Shown: piece by piece, positions 35,601-47,782 of the stretch
Layout: each line of letters begins with the position of its first letter
How positions within the stretch are numbered: the first letter of the stretch is position 1
Assembly (NCBI RefSeq): GCF_000003855.2
Contig: NW_003101664.1
Location: forward strand, 248,001-312,000
DNA length: 64,000 nucleotides
DNA from: Blastomyces gilchristii SLH14081
Taxonomy: Eukaryota; Ascomycota; Eurotiomycetes; Onygenales; Ajellomycetaceae
Direction of reading: 5' to 3'
Program-made: the position numbers and the translations under genes
The notes under the pieces: generated by a model
The model's input: the letters and a program-made list of their open reading frames with translations, nothing else
What the model was told of the DNA's origin: nothing
Database searches by the model: none

Positions 35601-35986
35601 CCCTTCTCCCCCTTCCTTTTCTCTCCCCCCTTATCTTTTAACCACCTGCTTTCCAACCTCTCTCTCTCTCTCTCTCTCTCCTTTTTACTTATCCTCGTCG
35701 AACAAACTCATTTTAATTGTTTTGGTTGTGGGCATTTTTAGCTGGGCAAGATTGCCACAATCATTCCTTTGACATATATATATATATATATTGGACGAAC
35801 TACTTGTTTTCTTATATATTATACAACCAGCTTTGAGGATCAGGATCCCCAATTACCTTTTGGACTTCAGATTTGCCATATCTCCTCATTTGAACCCATC
35901 CAGTCACCACTTGTGGAAATTGACACTGATTGCATCCCCATTTGTTTACTGCGCCTCCGTCCGACCCCCAGCTCCGGCCCGGATAA
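29673..35986. other. Long gene-free region upstream of the Ran1-like kinase
   Basis: About 6.3 kb of ordinary composition with no supportable coding region. The longest frames (173 codons at 32349, 165 at 34768, 141 at 31102) show no domain, splice continuation or family resemblance. Visible simple repeats: AAT triplets near 33750-33771 and 34102-34125, CAC triplets at 33849-33871, an AT/poly-A tract at 34395-34440, a CCCTA array at 35416-35446, CT repeat at about 35660-35680 and TA repeat at 35774-35790. Three head-to-tail CGGAGTA units lie at 32975-32998. The last few hundred bases have the pyrimidine-rich look of a fungal promoter and leader. Confidence 0.5.
35416..35446. repeat. CCCTA pentamer array
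   Basis: Six consecutive CCCTA units. It resembles fungal telomeric CCCTAA with one A missing, but it is internal and short, so it is best read as a microsatellite. Confidence 0.85.
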
Positions 35987-37345
35987 ATGTACCCCACAAT
36001 GTTGCCAACACCCCCACAATCACCACCGCCTGTTTCTATATGCGATGCTCCAGAGGATAGGCTCGGTTTGCTGCTCGCCAACCGGCTGGAACTCACAAGC
36101 GTTCTTGGGGTAGGTGCCTACGGTGTTGTTTATTCTGCTATCGACATCCATACCCATGTGCCGTACGCAGTCAAAGCTCTCAACAAGGCAGGACTCGACT
36201 CCAGGCAGCGGAAGTTTCAGCAACGGGAAATCAAACTCCATCATTTGGCTAGTCAGCATCCCAATGTGGTTTCTTTGGTCCGCATAATGGATTCTCTTGA
36301 TTGTACTTTTGTTGTTATTGAGTTTTGCCCAGAAGGCGATCTTTTCTCCAATATTACTGAGAGAGGTCAGTTTGTTGGAAACGATTTCCTTACCAAGCGA
36401 GCTTTCCTCCAGATTTTGGATGCCGTGCAGTATTGTCACTCCATTGGAATCTATCACCGGGATCTCAAACCAGAGAATATTTTGGTTGCCGATAATGGAA
36501 TGACGGTTAAGCTGGCCGACTTTGGCCTTGCTACAACCGATTTCTACACCTCGGATTTCGGATGCGGCTCGACGTTCTATATGTCACCAGGTAATTTTCG
36601 ATACTTCATAATCTTCTTGCCTTTTCCTCGTCCGGCCCTAACACACAAACACTTAACTACTTTCACTTTTCACTCTACTAACTGCGATATAGAGTGTCAA
36701 GAATCTACGACTCGACCGTATGCTTCTGCACCAAATGACGTATGGAGCCTAGGTGTTATCCTCGTCAACTTAACCTGTGGGCGGAATCCTTGGAAACGAG
36801 CATCCACCGAAGATTCTACTTTCCGTGCGTATCTTAAGGACCCGGAATTTCTCCGGACAATTTTGCCCTTATCATTCGAACTGAATTCCATTTTGAGGCG
36901 CATTTTCGAATGCGATCCCCAAAAGCGAATTTCAATTTCGGAGCTGCGGAAATTGATTGTGGAGTGTCCGAGGTTCACTCTGCGGCATGGAACTCCCGTA
37001 TCTATGCCACCAACACCACCTTGCCAGAGCTATCAATACCAGAAGAATTCCCGTTGCCCTGTTAGTTTTGTTCCTTACCCAGTCTCGCCTCCAGCAGAGC
37101 CCATCGAAGCCGAATATTCTATGTCAGCCATTTCTGAGGCTTCTCTCTCCGACGGCGGCTCCTCTATATCATCTTCTTCTTCGTCTTCATCCGAGTATGC
37201 GCCTTGCAGCCAAGCACCGAATCACTTGAAATATGTGCCTCCCATGCCATCTAATTTCTGGGGATCCTTCGTACCTTTCACCGACATTGCTGAGAAGAGT
37301 CTTGCACAGCAACATCCCATGGAACCCGTCATTGCCGTATATTGA
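35987..37345 (+). CDS. Ran1/Pat1-like serine/threonine protein kinase
   Basis: Two exons, 35987-36590 and 36693-37345, encoding 418 residues. The 102-nt intron (GTAATT, CTAAC branch, ATATAG) interrupts the codon for Glu in SPECQES; removing it restores the APE-type motif. Kinase landmarks are GVGAYGVV (41-48), Lys63 in AVKAL, Glu81, HRDLKPEN (157-164), DFG (178-180), GCGSTFYMSPE (192-202) and DVWSLGVIL. All catalytic residues are present. The CGSTFYMSPE activation loop and short N-terminus match the Ran1/Pat1/Ksp1 group of fungal kinases, known as nutrient-responsive repressors of mating, meiosis or filamentation. The 100-residue tail is Pro/Ser-rich and probably regulatory. Which member it is cannot be settled from sequence by eye. 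Confidence 0.9.
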   Translation: MYPTMLPTPPQSPPPVSICDAPEDRLGLLLANRLELTSVLGVGAYGVVYSAIDIHTHVPYAVKALNKAGLDSRQRKFQQREIKLHHLASQHPNVVSLVRIMDSLDCTFVVIEFCPEGDLFSNITERGQFVGNDFLTKRAFLQILDAVQYCHSIGIYHRDLKPENILVADNGMTVKLADFGLATTDFYTSDFGCGSTFYMSPGNFRYFIIFLPFPRPALTHKHLTTFTFHSTNCDIECQESTTRPYASAPNDVWSLGVILVNLTCGRNPWKRASTEDSTFRAYLKDPEFLRTILPLSFELNSILRRIFECDPQKRISISELRKLIVECPRFTLRHGTPVSMPPTPPCQSYQYQKNSRCPVSFVPYPVSPPAEPIEAEYSMSAISEASLSDGGSSISSSSSSSSEYAPCSQAPNHLKYVPPMPSNFWGSFVPFTDIAEKSLAQQHPMEPVIAVY

Positions 37346-38929
37346 GGAAGATCCATGTCTTCGTGACCTCATTTATTCCTTTCACCATGGACATTATTGG
37401 AAACCTACATAATTTTTTTTTAATGCAGAACCACGGAACGAATACCTTTTTAACGACCAACTCAACAAAATACGGAAAGTGCCCATGCACAAGGAGTTCA
37501 TACCCTTTTGGACCATCCCGCGGGATTTACCTATTATGTCCTAATACAACTTTATTTACCACAGGAACCAACAACGGTTGCTGGTCCTGTCTTACCCGCA
37601 CGGACAGCTAGTGGAGTTGTGAATTCCTGCCCCTTCCCTGAAATATCAATCATTATCCGATTTGGAAATCCCTTTTTCCTAACATGTTTTCTCGACTGCC
37701 ATTACCTTCCATCAGTGTACATGCTTCGCTCATTATCTCCTAATCTTCGCTTCCCGGATTTGTCCTTCTTTTTGTTTACTCCTCGGGGGCTATTTCCTTT
37801 CTTCTTATGCCCTGTAATAACATATCTATCTTTTTGACTTCTTCGCGTCCGCACGGAGCTGCACGAGGTTTGACTTCTTGTCGAGAGTTTGTCTTGGTCT
37901 ACTAAGGGTGCAAATTACTACGTTTGGCGTTGGATTTCGCGTACCGTAACAAAACGAAAGTACGGGCAGGACCGTCCTGGAATTTCATTTTTCTAATGGC
38001 GCCATATAGAAAGGGGTGTTTTTATTCTTCGGTTTGGCGGCTCGTGTCCATTGTTGCATATTTTTTTTTTTTTTTTTTCGGAGTTGGTCGGTATCTTGTT
38101 GAAGGATTTTTGCGATTTTCCGGTTTTTTTTTTCCTTTTTCTTCTCTTCTCCTCACCTTTGTCCATTATTCTCATGTCCGCTTTCACATCTTGCGCTCCA
38201 ATGCTCGTACATTACTGATACCCAACTTGGTTCGTCTTATTACTTTTACCCGAGAACACGGTTTACAACCATATAGGGCTTCCGCCTCACTATTTCCAAC
38301 ACACTATTGTTCATTTTACGTACCTGGATTTGCTCACTACCTGATCGTCGATTTATCTGTCCATACAATAATAACTTGCCCTGCATGCATCTATGCATAA
38401 AGGCCAGGCGCTGTTACCTACAAGCGTGTCGGAATAAAGGCCCATATTGTAATTAGGAAACTTTTCAATCGGTGAATAGTAAGGCCTCTATGCAGTCAGT
38501 TTACAGAGCCTCGTTAAGTTGTGATGCATGGGTCGCTCCAAATTATTTTCGTTCCCAGTTTGATAGGATACCGCTTCAAGTTCTGTATGCAATGCCAGGT
38601 GAGGTGCATACTCCGAATACGTGGCACAACCTACCGGATACATATCGCGTATTATACACTCAAGCACGCCTTTTTCGAATTCAACGAATCTCCCCACTAG
38701 ATCCACAGCGGTTTCCCAGATAGAGCTTGCCATCGACTCCTCCATTTGATTCGACAGGTGGAACGGGGGGGAAATGAACTAGTAAATTAAAGGAGTGCAG
38801 CACAAAAAAGCTTTCACAAAATACAAGTCTACATTCGCATATAATTAACAAAAATATATCTCAAGACTAACGCGAAACCTATCCAATCAACCAGTACCGC
38901 CGCTTACATAACTACCAAACAAACAGAGC
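37346..38929. other. Convergent intergenic region, no gene seen
   Basis: About 1.6 kb between convergent kinase and dehydrogenase genes. It is T/pyrimidine-rich (poly-T at about 38061-38079 and 38126-38133), as in long 3' untranslated regions. Open frames of 80-158 codons here are pyrimidine-biased and carry no motif. I see no gene. Confidence 0.45.
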
Positions 38930-40131
38930 TTACATATTCCGCCCTCCCGTAACCATTATAGTCTGTCCGTTAACATAGCTAAGTAGGGGACTCACAACGG
39001 CCAAAATCGACCTTGCCGCCTCCGTGGGAGTGGCGCCTCTTCTCAGCGGGATATCGGGGTATTTATCCTTCTCGTCGGTCCCAGCCCTAGCCGCCAACTG
39101 GGACGAAGGGATTCCAAGAGCGACCTTCTCACCGTCAGGTGTTGTGATGAAGGCACCACCCTCCTTGGCTGCGGTCAGCCGTGTAAGCACCAAGCCGAAG
39201 GCAACGGTGTTGGCACGCACGCCGAATTGTGGACCCCATTCCTTCGCGATGGTCTTGGTAAGGCCGACCATGCCAGCTTTGCCGACGGCGTAGTTGACTT
39301 GACCACTGTGTGCGCGTTATTTTTAGTGACGGCGACCAGGGGACATTTCTTGGGGGGGGGGGGGGGGGTTGGTTTGAAACTTACGGGTTTCCGTGGATGC
39401 CGCTGGTGCTGCTGATGTTAACGATTACTCTGTCCGCGCCGTCCTTTACTCTGAAATATGGAGCGGCGGCCTGGACGAGTTTGAAGGGGGCCGTGGCATG
39501 GACGGCGATCATGGTCTCCCATTGCTTATCAGAGAGCTATTATTAATAGCTTAGTTAGCCATTGCCCATATGTATCCGGCGCAACGGGTCCGCCGCATCT
39601 AAATATATATATAGAGTGTGGGCGGCGAGGAGCACGATTATATATTTAGCTAACCTTATGAATAACACCATCCCATGTATATCCAGCGTTATTAACGATG
39701 ATGTGAATCTTCCCATTGCCGAACTCCGCAGCTTTCTGCACTACCGTTTTCGCGTATGTTGGATCAGTCACATCGCCTACGACCGCAATGGCTCGTCCAG
39801 GCGAGGCATCATTGATCGATTTCACAACACCCTCTGCTTTTTCTGTTTGCAGTTGTGTGGACAATATTAGCTTCTCTTCCCTTCACTTCCCTTGAAGCAG
39901 ACCGCAGAGCATTTTCGTTTACTCGAAATTTTCATGGAAACATAGGTTTATTTACTGACTGGCATCGAGATCCGCAACAACAACCTTCGCTCCCTCGTTG
40001 GCAAATAGGCGGGCGGCCTCAGCACCAACACCCTGGCCAGCCCCAGTAATAATAGCAACTTGGCCAGCAAGCAGACCTTGCGGGTAATTAAGGTGGGAGG
40101 ACACCTGTGCAATGCGGTCTTGAGGGGCCAT
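38930..40131 (-). CDS. Short-chain dehydrogenase/reductase (SDR, FabG-like)
   Basis: Four exons on the minus strand: 40131-39960, 39842-39655, 39536-39385 and 39305-38930, encoding 295 residues. Introns use GTCAGT/AACAG, GTTAGC/AATAG and GTAAGT/CACAG; the third contains a 17-G run. Classical SDR landmarks: cofactor loop TGAGQGVG (29-36), an acidic residue after strand 2 (VVADLDA, favouring NAD), NNAG (108-111), the catalytic serine in NISSTSG (159-165), and Tyr176/Lys180 in YAVGK. The C-terminus LLSYVNGQTIMVTGGRNM is that of FabG-like 3-oxoacyl reductases. The substrate is unknown. An in-frame ATG at 40164 would add 11 hydrophobic residues; 40131 (gccATGGCC context) fits the family better. 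Confidence 0.92.
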
Positions 40132-40721
40132 GGTGATAAGGTAACTAAATAAATAACGGAGCAACGCTGAGAGGAAGCAGGGAAGTAGTGATTACTTCGG
40201 AAAACAATAAATTAACAAAGGGCACTCTGTAAATATATGTTGTACGCTGCGTAGTTACAAAAGAAAAAAGAGACAACGTTGACCGGCAATTGATTGGTTA
40301 TGTAGGTCTTTGTCCAGCGGGGAATTGCTATGTTTGATGCTAGTTACCCCGGACCCTGCGCCGACTGCCGAGGGACAGCGATGGAGCCAACCTTTAATTG
40401 CCGCTCCCGATACTGGCGAGAGTCCGAAGACATAGAAACCTGCGAAGCATGACGGGTGAATCGTGCTCGGTTCCGGCACGATGGCTACAGGAATGGAGTT
40501 GAAATCACGGAGTTTTACCGATTATTAGAATGTGGTGTCAATCACGACGAGAGCTAGTTACCTACTTAAATCTTCCGTGAGTTTGCTAGTTGAAACTTTA
40601 ATAGTAAAAAATCCGGCTATTCGACTAAATTTCAGATACAACCCATAATTGCAGAGAAAGAAACTTGATATCGTCTAATATTTAAAAATACATTGTACAT
40701 TATGAGTTGAGTTTCTATAAA
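40132..40721. promoter_or_regulatory. Intergenic region upstream of the SDR gene
   Basis: Separates the SDR start from the 3' end of the PAQR gene, both on the minus strand. It should contain the SDR promoter and the PAQR 3' end. No gene is seen. Confidence 0.35.
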
Positions 40722-41699
40722 TTACAGACACGGTAAAGCCAAACCGCTATGCCGATAGTCAAACGCCTGCAGAAGACCAGTCAAGTGTGCGACTGCCGCC
40801 ATCACAACAAACATGTGAAATATCTGATGCGAGCTTCCTAGGATATCGAACCCGCCAGGATACCATAGTTCGGGAACTCGCGCAGCATATATAGTGGCTC
40901 CAATTATATACAAAGCGCCCTGCAGGACGAGCCAGAATAGCCCTATTTGCTTCAACATCAGCTCTACCCCAAATATCGATATACCATGTAGCACAGGGAA
41001 GACCGCGGAGAGCCCCATGGAAATGAACATGCCAGCACGAAACGGCCGCCAGGCAGGGGTTCTGAAGCGTGGCGTGATCGAGACGATAGTGCACCCGGCC
41101 CCGATCAGCAATATCATGGTCCAGTACATTTTCATGAATTTGGGCACGCAGTAGAAGCCATAATACACGCTTGGGATAAAGCTGCCTGTGATCAAGGCAA
41201 CGATGCCAATGTAGTCCATCGCGTTCCCGATGCGCGCCACCGCGGGAGAATGATTGGATATCGTGTGGTAGATGGAGCTCATACCAAGGCAGAAAGCGGC
41301 CCCGGCGAAGAAGCAGCCGAACGCGAGCACGTCGCCATGCGTAGCGCTATCATATCTGGTGGAAATGGCTTTGTAGAGGTAGAAGGCGAGTGGTATTGCT
41401 GATAAGGCTGGTAGCAGGTGGGTGTAGATATTCACAGTTTCGTTATGCACATATCCCAGTGAACGAAAGGACACGGTAAAAGAACCGGATGCCGGCCGGT
41501 ATCCCGTGTGGATGAGATGGTTATCTCGTTGCCAACTTTCCAATTCATCCCAATGGACCGTCCGTCGTATCTTGGATGCTATCTCGGTGGCTGTATCCGT
41601 CGCTTTCTCTACCACAGACTCGTTTGCTGAGAAGCGGGAAAGACGCCCATGGCCTTCCCTCTGGCAGGAATTTTTTTTTGCCCGCTGGTACAGCGACAT
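40722..41699 (-). CDS. PAQR/hemolysin III-type (Izh-like) seven-pass membrane protein
   Basis: Single exon. I start at 41699 (MSLYQRAKK), giving 325 residues. The frame is open to 41897, but the extra N-terminal residues look non-coding and would leave only 54 bases to the divergent neighbour; 41753 is another candidate. PAQR hallmarks: HWDELESWQRDNHLIHTGYR and NETVNIYTHLLPAL before the first membrane segment, the zinc-ligand histidine in SSIYHT, an Asp in AMDYIGIV, and the C-terminal HQIFHMFVV with two more histidines. Seven hydrophobic spans are visible. Known family: adiponectin receptor/Izh proteins, zinc-dependent membrane proteins linked to ceramidase activity, sterol metabolism and zinc homeostasis in yeast. 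Confidence 0.92.
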   Translation of the reverse strand: MSLYQRAKKNSCQREGHGRLSRFSANESVVEKATDTATEIASKIRRTVHWDELESWQRDNHLIHTGYRPASGSFTVSFRSLGYVHNETVNIYTHLLPALSAIPLAFYLYKAISTRYDSATHGDVLAFGCFFAGAAFCLGMSSIYHTISNHSPAVARIGNAMDYIGIVALITGSFIPSVYYGFYCVPKFMKMYWTMILLIGAGCTIVSITPRFRTPAWRPFRAGMFISMGLSAVFPVLHGISIFGVELMLKQIGLFWLVLQGALYIIGATIYAARVPELWYPGGFDILGSSHQIFHMFVVMAAVAHLTGLLQAFDYRHSGLALPCL

Positions 41700-41950
41700 G
41701 CTGCTACCGTTGCGATTCAATCGAATGGAAGTAGTCTTGAGAACAAAAAACATTTCGAAGTTGATAAGGTTGAAGTTAACTAAGTTGGCCGGGGCGTTGT
41801 GCAAACATGACAAACATGCGGGTGGTTCGAAGCTTCCCCAGCGAACGCAATTATTCCATCCCATCACAGGAGATGTTGGGCCAGAATGGCGCGCCATGAC
41901 CGAATCACACTCGGCACAACTTAGACAAAGATTGCTTTCTAAAACACGCG
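41700..41950. promoter_or_regulatory. Short divergent promoter PAQR / SAC3-domain gene
   Basis: About 250 bases between divergent starts if the 41699 and 41951 ATGs are right. This spacing is one reason to reject the longer PAQR N-terminus. Confidence 0.35.
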
Positions 41951-43067
41951 ATGGAGGATACGTTACGATTACGAAAGCCTACTGCCAGCTGGGGCACAGC
42001 AAATAAATCCGGCGTTGATTCGCTCAGCCAGGTCGGGTTTATTTCAAAGGGAGATACAAAGTAGGTGATGTTCTCAAAATACCAAAGGGCGAATGGATAT
42101 ATATATATTTGCTTTCGTGACTAGGATTCACCAACGCGTTTTATGCAGGCTTCTTGAACCCAAGGCCCAGGAACAGTATTACAAGAAGATTGTCGACAGA
42201 TATGTACACTTTTGCAACGTCCATTCCTGCAACCTCGATGCCGCATTCGGCTCACTCCCTAGAAATCGTTCTGAAGACCCAACCAAAAACCCTCCTGTAC
42301 CTATACCAATAAGACCAGCGTCTAGAGCTAGGTCTCGGTCCCGATCACCAAAACCACCAACCAAACCTACTTCTCCGACGGCGGGGACTAAAAGTTCTAC
42401 CACACTAGAGCAGCATGCACCGCCGGCTGAAGAACTTTCCGTCCTCCTCCTTTCCCTCCGAAAGCTGAGGGAAGCCATTCTAGCAACGAGCTCCAAAACC
42501 CCCATCGCATTTTCTCAGCGCGTCCATATATTTTGCATACGCGTATCAATCCTCGCTCAGCACCCACCTTCATACTACCCTCCGCTACAGCGCCTGCTGA
42601 AGCACCTTCACTCGTCTACCAACCCGCTGGACCCATCTGACCTACACGAGTTCACGACCTACTTGATCCTTGACTATGCTTGCCGACAAGACGATATGCC
42701 GGCTGCATATGAACTCCGAGCGCGTGCAAAAGTCGCATTCGGGTATCGCAATAATTCCGTTGACAATGTTCTCAGAGCGATAATGCATGACAACTGGGTG
42801 CTATTTTGGAGAACCAAACGGAACGAGAATGCATACACAAAGGCATTACTGAATTGGGCGGTCGACAGTGTACGCAGGCGAGCATTGAAAGCAGTGGGGA
42901 GGGCATATCTGTCAGTGGACGTGAATTACTTGGTGGAATGCTGCGCGGGTGAGAATGAAGGTTGGACATGGGAAACTTTGGTGGAAAGGGAAGGCCTGGG
43001 ATGGAAAAGAGAAGGTGATAAAGTTCTGATAAGAGTCAGGAAGCCAAATGTTGAACCGAAAAAGTAA
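41951..43067 (+). CDS. SAC3/CSN8-PSMD8-eIF3k-domain protein (LENG8/Thp3-like)
   Basis: Two exons are proposed, 41951-42060 and 42149-43067, giving 342 residues. The intron has donor GTAGGT and acceptor TATGCAG, joining GDTK to LLEPKAQEQYYKKIV. A frame beginning at 42093 with MDIYIF reads through the intron and is less likely. The N-terminal third contains KIVDRYVHFC, then a disordered Pro/Ser/Arg segment. From about residue 160 comes a helical PCI-like domain: LHEFTTYLILDYACRQDD, ALLNWAVDSVRRRALKAVG, AYLSVDVNYLV. This resembles the C-terminal half of LENG8/Thp3 and the CSN8/PSMD8/eIF3K fold. Such proteins act in mRNA export or processing, or as proteasome/initiation-factor scaffolds; the exact role here is not determined. 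Confidence 0.85.
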
Positions 43068-43280
43068 CAAACAGCGCGCAGGAATGTCCGGACTTGGCGT
43101 TGCCTATATATATAAATATATATTTGGCCTGCCGCTCGCACGATATGTGATGCAATTAAACTGCCATTGGCAGCCCGGGTGGATGGTCCTTTCTTTAGAC
43201 TTTGAGCGTGGAGTTTCGGCGTTTGGGTTGGGTTTTGCTTCTTTTTAGGAATTATTCTCTAATGGCGAAAGGCACCTTTA

Positions 43281-44852
43281 TTATATCTTGAAATCCGCAT
43301 TTGGCTTTTCCCAATTCCGGTATCTCGACGGGGGTTGGCTGGCAATCCGCTCAGTCAAGTTGAATTTGAGAAACCTAGAATTTTCAGAGCATAGCTCATA
43401 TATGGTAGCTAGATTGAACGTAAGACTTCGAAAAGAATGATTGTTGTTCACCAACGATTCAAGAAGGTCGCGAGACTATAGATGTGACATATAATCAGTT
43501 TCTGCCGTCATCCTCAAATGAGCTAAAGGGCAACATACCTCATTTAGCTTGCCTGTATATAATAAGCACACAGCAAGGTTCTGTGCAATTATAGCTTCAT
43601 CTTCATGTCCAATATGGCTTGCACGAAGCGCTTCCCACCCCACGACTGCATCAGCATATCGACCTTCTGCCATGGCTAACAGGCAGTGCAAAGGCCCCTC
43701 TGCCTCGACTGAAGTATCATCTAACAGCTTTCGCGCAGATTCAACATTGCCAATCTTGAGATACAGCAGTGCCATCCGTGTGGTCGCTAAAGCTTGCTCC
43801 TTAGGTGGGGTTTTCAAGTTTGCGAGCGACCGCCGCGCAGCGTCTAAGTCATTCATTTCTATTAATGAATTCACGACTCTGATACCTAAATCCTCTAATC
43901 TTGTTTTCCAAACATTTCTCTCATCTTCTGTAAGTCCCTGGCGTGATAGTTGCTTCCTAGCTTCTAATCCAAGCTCGTATAGGGCAGCAATACCTCGTCT
44001 TGAGTCTCCGAATCCAATGCTTTGTAACCTCGCTGCAAGAACACGAAGTGACCATGGGACGATATGTCGAGCCTGGTCAGCTGGAAAAGCGTCCTTGGCT
44101 ACTGTCTCGTTTTCTAGTTTGGTATCGACAATGTAAAACGCAGAATTTAAATCCTCCAGCGCTTTTGCTTCCTGTGCTGCTAACAGGCTATTTCCCGTCA
44201 GCTCTAGGCATGCAAGTCGGATGTATAAGAGAGAAAATATCGTATTTTGGTCATTGTGGGGTATTGCGGATGATGATAAAATGGTCGCTGAGAAATGAGC
44301 GGCAAGTAGGAAGTGGCCAGCATTCAAGAGATTATCAAGAGTCGTTAGGGAAGTAGTTAAAGGTTCATTTGGAGAAGGCGTGGGGAATTCCGAACGGAAC
44401 GCCGGTGATATATCTAGTAGCGATAGAGGATGGTAGATGTCGGGTCGCAGGAGGAATGATAGGTTCTTATTCACAGGAAAGGGTATGATATCTATGGTTG
44501 ACAACGTGGACAACGAAGGATGTGGGGAAGTCGGGGATGGACTCGAGCGGCTTGGAAGATGTTGGGATTTTGGTCTTGTGGGGAGTGTTGTTGTAGGGGT
44601 ACTAGAGCTTGGTACACACCATTTTCTTAGCCAGAAGTTCCTAGAAGAGGGAGCAGGAGTACGGAGAGGCTATATCATACTCATCTGGTGCATCCAGTGG
44701 CCCTTTGGTGGAGCTCCGCGGCCGGGCAGCTATGTGAGAATTCACACAAGTATCAGCAAATAATTTCTTTGATAATGTAGGACAGATGACAGGATAGAGT
44801 GTACTGTACCTTTTATTGGAGCATTCCGATGTTTGGGCCCGGGGCTGTCCAT
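43281..44852 (-). CDS. TRAPPC12-like TRAPP complex TPR protein
   Basis: Proposed exons on the minus strand: 44852-44810, 44729-44681, 44640-43539 and 43475-43281, about 462 residues. The last intron (63 nt, GTATGT/ATATAG) and last exon are secure: joining them yields SFRSLTFNLATIYELCSENS, the conserved TRAPPC12 ending. The middle shows TPR-like helices (RVVNSLIEMNDLDAARRSLA, LYLKIGNVESARKLLDD). Residues FLLRPDIYHPLSLLDISPAF mark the start of the ordered part. Known role: TRAPPC12 is a TRAPP III tether subunit in ER-Golgi traffic and autophagy. The 5' end is uncertain: coding passes through three frames between 44560 and 44720, and the intron proposed there is only 40 nt. Confidence 0.85.
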
Positions 44853-46184
<1,332 letters not shown>

Positions 46185-46654
46185 TCAATTCCTTTTGTTT
46201 GGCCCCTTTCCTTCTTTTCTCCTCGTATCTGTTTACTTCAGGGTCGGGGCAACTATGTCTTTTTGCATCTACACATAACGGGTATTAGGAAACGGACGAT
46301 GGGGCTTTCTTGTCAGAGCTAAATGTCATAAACAGGTTTTAGGTCCAGGTTTCGTTTTGAGTGTTTACAAAATATTTCAGTGGTCGCTTTATCTGCTTGT
46401 AAATAATACCCCTTTATAATTTGCGATTATACATATCGTCCTATTGCTCAGCTGCACTATTATCATAACCAATTTTTATTGTTGTTTAATTTGATTCCAG
46501 TACTTTAAAAGAAGAGCATGGTCGAGGTATCGGTCAATATGGGATGTAGCGAACTCCATGAATCTACTCCGGGAATCCTGCGGCAATCCTTGTCCCGCAC
46601 TCACTGTTGCTCTAGTCTCCCCGACCATAGAATAGTGCATAGGAAATACCAACC
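46185..46654. other. Convergent 3' region DPM1 / SidJ-like gene
   Basis: About 470 bases between convergent stops. AT-rich; I see nothing coding. Confidence 0.4.
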
Positions 46655-47782
46655 CTATCTCTCAATATTCGCCAAAAAGCCTTTAACCCTTGAAACCAAG
46701 TCCTCACGCGCCTGGGATTGATCTGGCCCGCTCGGCGAGTGCGTAGCTCCAACGACTATGCCGCTATTCGTGTCCCAGATGTCCGGATTTGACGAGCCCG
46801 TCACCGTTGCCGCCTTCCATCTTTCCAGTTGCTTTTCTTTATCGAGCCAAGGAGCTGCATATTCATCGGCACCACCTGGCAGAACGAGAAGTGATTTCTT
46901 CAACAGCCCGCCAGACGAAATCATACCAAACGTCTCTTGAAGTCTAGCGTCTGTAAGATCGGAGCTAAATAGATCGTCCTCCGTTGGAGCGTCGGGGCTA
47001 TCTGGACTTGCCAAACTCAGAAATCTTGTCGCGGTGACGGCCGCCGGGAAGAATACCTTCCCCATCATCCAAAGAGGCATGAGAGCATCCATTCCCCCAA
47101 CGGCCTTTTGGCTCTTTGCCAAGGATACGAGTTTGTTATATACCTCAGTAAGCTCCTCCGGGGAGTCATGAGCATTCCCCGATTTTATGATATTCATTAT
47201 GGCTTCTCGATCCGAAACGGGAGACTGCAAAATAGCTCCGTCCACAGGGGGTCGTAGAGCCGTGGACCCTGGACCTGGATTCTGGGAATAGAGGTAATGG
47301 AGCACATCCTGACTTCCGGTGGAATGCCCCATTATCACAACCTTGCCCGGTTCCGGCTCCTCAACTTTTCCAGACGCACTGGCAGATTTGTACTTTCTCA
47401 CGTACTCAACACATTTACCGATCTCGTCGACATCTCTGTCTAGGCTGCCCAGTCCCCATCCATCATATGACGACGATAATTGCACAGAAAACACGGACCA
47501 TTTCCCAGATTCGAGACCTGCGGTGATATCGTTGACGAATGGCACGGTGTAATAACCGTCGCCTAACCCGCCGATGAATAATAAGCTATGAGGTTTGTGA
47601 CCTTTGGTGTTTGGGTCAGACACATATTCAAAAGCCGTGAGTTTTGGTGCCTAAACAGTGAACTTGGTCAGTCCATTTACCTTCCATCTTAAGAATGTGG
47701 GGTTTATTTTTGGGGGTCAGTTCTTTCATACATAATTATGAAGGATGCCCGGTTGGAAGCTTGCTTGGAACGAGATCGACAT
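46655..47782 (-). CDS. DUF1749 alpha/beta-hydrolase, SidJ-like siderophore esterase
   Basis: Two exons on the minus strand: 47782-47732 and 47650-46655, encoding 348 residues. The long frame has no ATG at its left end; joining it to the small first exon (GTATGA donor, TGTTTAG acceptor) gives MSISFQASFQPGILHNY followed by APKLTAFEYVSDPNTKG, the normal family start. Hydrolase landmarks: LLFIGGLGDGYYTVP (oxyanion-hole region), the nucleophile elbow MGHSTGSQD, an acid in LPGGADEYA and the late histidine in GATHSPSGPDQ. Known family: DUF1749 includes Aspergillus fumigatus SidJ, which hydrolyses fusarinine C-type siderophores to release iron. Equating this gene with SidJ is by family resemblance, so the substrate is inferred. 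Confidence 0.85.

Noticed and set aside
37508..38400. Frames of 109 and 158 codons after the kinase gene
   Set aside because: Pyrimidine-rich 3' untranslated composition, no motif, and Phe/Leu/Ser bias expected from T runs.
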